DNA of 64,000 nt, taken from assembly GCF_036898095.1 (NCBI RefSeq), contig NC_090730.1, forward strand, positions 28,354,280-28,418,279, written 5' to 3'. This document shows positions 62,008 to 64,000 of the stretch, one piece after another (the first letter of the stretch is position 1; each line of letters opens with the position of its first letter). The notes under the pieces were generated by a model. That model saw only the letters and a list, made by a program, of their open reading frames with translations, did not search any database and had not been told where the DNA came from. The DNA comes from Palaemon carinicauda. Taxonomy: Eukaryota; Arthropoda; Malacostraca; Decapoda; Palaemonidae. Both the position numbers and the translations under genes were made by a program.

Positions 62008-62490
62008 CTACATAACAAAGGATTGAAGAAGTAAATTGTTTTTTAAACCTTTATTCAGAAAAGAATGGATTTAAAGATGTAATGAAAAATTTTCAATATG
62101 TATAGTAGATGTAGCTATAATTTAGTTTTATCCCCTTTTCATTCCCTTGTATCTAAGCCTTTAAAAAATCATGCCCATTTTCTGATGAAAACGTATTTCT
62201 TATTCCTTTATAAGTACAACAAATACCCTTTTACAAGACCTATTATCACAACCTAAAGCATTTGGTAAATGTTTCTGAAGCAACATATGTTCCCTACCAG
62301 CCCTTGACCAATGCTCTTTGTGAATGTCTCAATTGAAGAAATGTTCAAGAACGCAATTCTTTCAAAAATAAATACCTCTCAAAAAATTTTCTCAACTAGG
62401 TTTGTTTGACAAGCATGAATGCTGCTGATGATCTCACTAATTTAAGTATGAAGGTATTTCAAATGCTGATATTGGTCACAGATCTATCAA
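62008..62490. other. Intron sequence upstream of exon A
   Basis: AT-rich; the expected preceding exon of GTF3C3 was not recognised here. Confidence 0.5.
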
Positions 62491-62866
62491 TTTATCTACC
62501 ATGGCACTTCCCCAAACTTTGGGGGTAGCTGACATCAAGGAAAAAAAAAAAAAAAAAAGAACAAAGGGGATTTTTCTTCTCTTCATTCCTCCCGGCCATA
62601 CAATGGATTCAGCCGAGTTTCATTGGTACTGCTATGGTACCACAACCTACCCTCCACCTACAGAAGCTCTGTATGCTGAATCCCCTACTGCCGCTACCTC
62701 AGCAGCAACTAAGGCGACCGGAGGAAGCAACATAGCCTACTGGAACTGTGTCACAATCACTCACCATTTATTCCTATTTCTAGCACGCTCTCTTGCCTCT
62801 CTCACATCTATCCTACTATCAACCAGAGCTTTCTTTGCTCTATCCATCCACCTATAAAAATTTGAA
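62491..62866. repeat. Dispersed repeat with internal A run
   Basis: The block begins catggcacttccccaaactt, has an A run at 62541-62559 and continues with ccgctacctcagcagcaact. It is distinctly GC-richer than its surroundings. I recognise this arrangement as a widespread repeat in decapod sequences, from memory. It has no convincing coding domain. Confidence 0.5.
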
Positions 62867-63690
62867 CTATAATAATAAAATCTATTATTCTCACAACTAA
62901 CTGGTTCACGTTTTCCTATCAAAGCTACAGCTTTCCAACTTCTATAATAAAAAATCTGAATAGTTTTTTTCTCCCTCTAATATTGCCTAACTGCTAGTAA
63001 CTTAATGATTTAGCAATGCCATCATGTTGCGATATGGTAAAGAATATTGGCGTGGAGACGTCTAACTTCAAAATTGCAATCATTATTCAACTGCAAACAA
63101 CTATAATCAAAGTAAGCAAAACTTTAGCTTTCATGAATTGAATATCTCTTTTCTAAGAATCTTAACATTATAATTAATCAACACTTGTTAATTTATTTCA
63201 AAGTATTCAAATGTTTTGGTATTTTAAATTTTTATAACCTTAGCCTTTATATTGAAGTGTAATTCCATCATTCAATATCTCTTTTAATAATGTATCATAT
63301 ATAATTTAGTTGATTAAATTTTACTTTTCTTTAATATAACTTTCCTTCACCTTCTTAATACATTAAATTTCAATTCATTATCCATTTATTTTCCATCTTT
63401 TAACCCCTTTGGTCTAATCACTTTCAGCTTATTATTTCAATTTTGATATACTGCAATTCAATTCCTCCCTACATGTTAAATCACCAGCACTTGGCTTTGA
63501 CATTGTAGCTAAAATAAATAGAATGGAAGGACATGATTTTGTTTATTTCAGTACAGTATATAACTCTTTTCAACTCCCATTCTTCCTTGTTTTCTATTTC
63601 CTCTTCCTTTATCTTTTCCTTTCTGTTACTCTAAAATTTCTATAGTTAATCTTAGTCAATGCTTATTCCTTATAGTCCCCTAAAAAAGTA
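62867..63690. other. Intron or upstream sequence, nothing recognised
   Basis: Very AT-rich with pyrimidine-rich plus-strand text; no gene or named repeat. Confidence 0.5.
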
Positions 63691-64000
63691 AACTAGAATA
63701 TTTTGGGTCAGAAGATGAGCTTGACCTTGATGAGGAGGGAGCTGTACTCCAATGACCCTCAAGAAGTACTTTGGTCTCCTCTGGAAGGCAACCTTTGGGT
63801 GCTAGTCTAGGCTTCCATGGATTGCTAGTAATGTTCCAACTCCAGTTACCTCTGGGTAAACTACTCTCTCTCCTGGATTTGGCAAGTTTGCATTCCCTCT
63901 GAAGATCTCATTTATCTCTATGATAGTTGAGGCCTATGTCCACTCCCTTTATAGTATTTTTTTCCAGGGGCCTGCCAATTAAGAGAGTTCCCGTGTTCCT
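63691..64000. repeat. GC-richer block, probable element fragment
   Basis: Composition changes sharply at about 63690. The minus-strand reading GHWSTAPSSSRSSSSSDP vaguely resembles the Ser-rich stretch of the DIRS Gag (GCSHWVSSDSLPSSDD). The plus strand reads an acidic piece. Cut by the window end; weak. Confidence 0.25.

Noticed and set aside
63697..63755. Acidic peptide (GSEDELDLDEEGA) that could suit the GTF3C3 N-terminus
   Set aside because: It is on the plus strand, opposite to the gene, and followed by stops; no splice sites fit.
1..64000. CRISPR arrays, bacterial operons, tRNA or rRNA genes
   Set aside because: No regularly spaced repeats, ribosome-binding-site spaced gene runs, or cloverleaf box A/B pairs were noticed; the sequence is clearly animal nuclear DNA.

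Overview
The window is animal nuclear DNA, most likely from a decapod crustacean and plausibly a caridean shrimp. The decapod call is inference: several repeats look like families I know from decapod sequence, and DIRS retroelements of this kind are abundant in that group. Coding exons are short and separated by kilobase introns with GT..AG borders. The background is AT-rich and mobile elements fill most of the space.

Host content. I can support one host gene, on the minus strand: the 3' part of GTF3C3, the TPR subunit of RNA polymerase III factor TFIIIC. Nine coding exons lie between 62007 and 5891. Their phases join without a break into 743 codons ending in a natural stop. The first ~130 residues expected of the family must lie upstream of this window or in a short exon I could not see.

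Mobile content. The introns hold three near-complete DIRS-type (tyrosine-recombinase) retrotransposons, all in the gene's own orientation: E1 (12125-18641), E2 (23216-29754) and E3 (46266-53030). Each has inverted terminal repeats, an internal complementary region (ICR) at its 3' side, a Gag-like ORF with an N-terminal Cys/His cluster, an RT-RNase H-methyltransferase-like ORF, and a tyrosine recombinase (YR) frame. E1 has no visible lesion. E2 has a broken pol. E3 has a stop codon two residues before the YR catalytic tyrosine. A second, decayed DIRS family gives E4 (about 53310-58400) and fragments near 40.9-41.3, 44.0-45.2 and 59.6-60.8 kb. A plus-strand DIRS 3' end at 1-1465 is interrupted by a 235-bp foldback element.

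Other repeats are LINE copies (19.2-20.5 kb plus strand; 33.2-35.8, 40.2-40.9, 42.4-42.9 and 30.9-31.0 kb minus strand), a Ty3/Gypsy pol relic (9.6-10.3 kb), an unassigned dispersed repeat (62.5-62.9 kb), hairpins and several short tandem duplications.

I found no tRNA, rRNA, CRISPR or prokaryote-type operon. The most informative features are the DIRS termini, whose ITR and ICR sequence variants change together from copy to copy, and the contrast in how far the ORFs of the three related copies have decayed.
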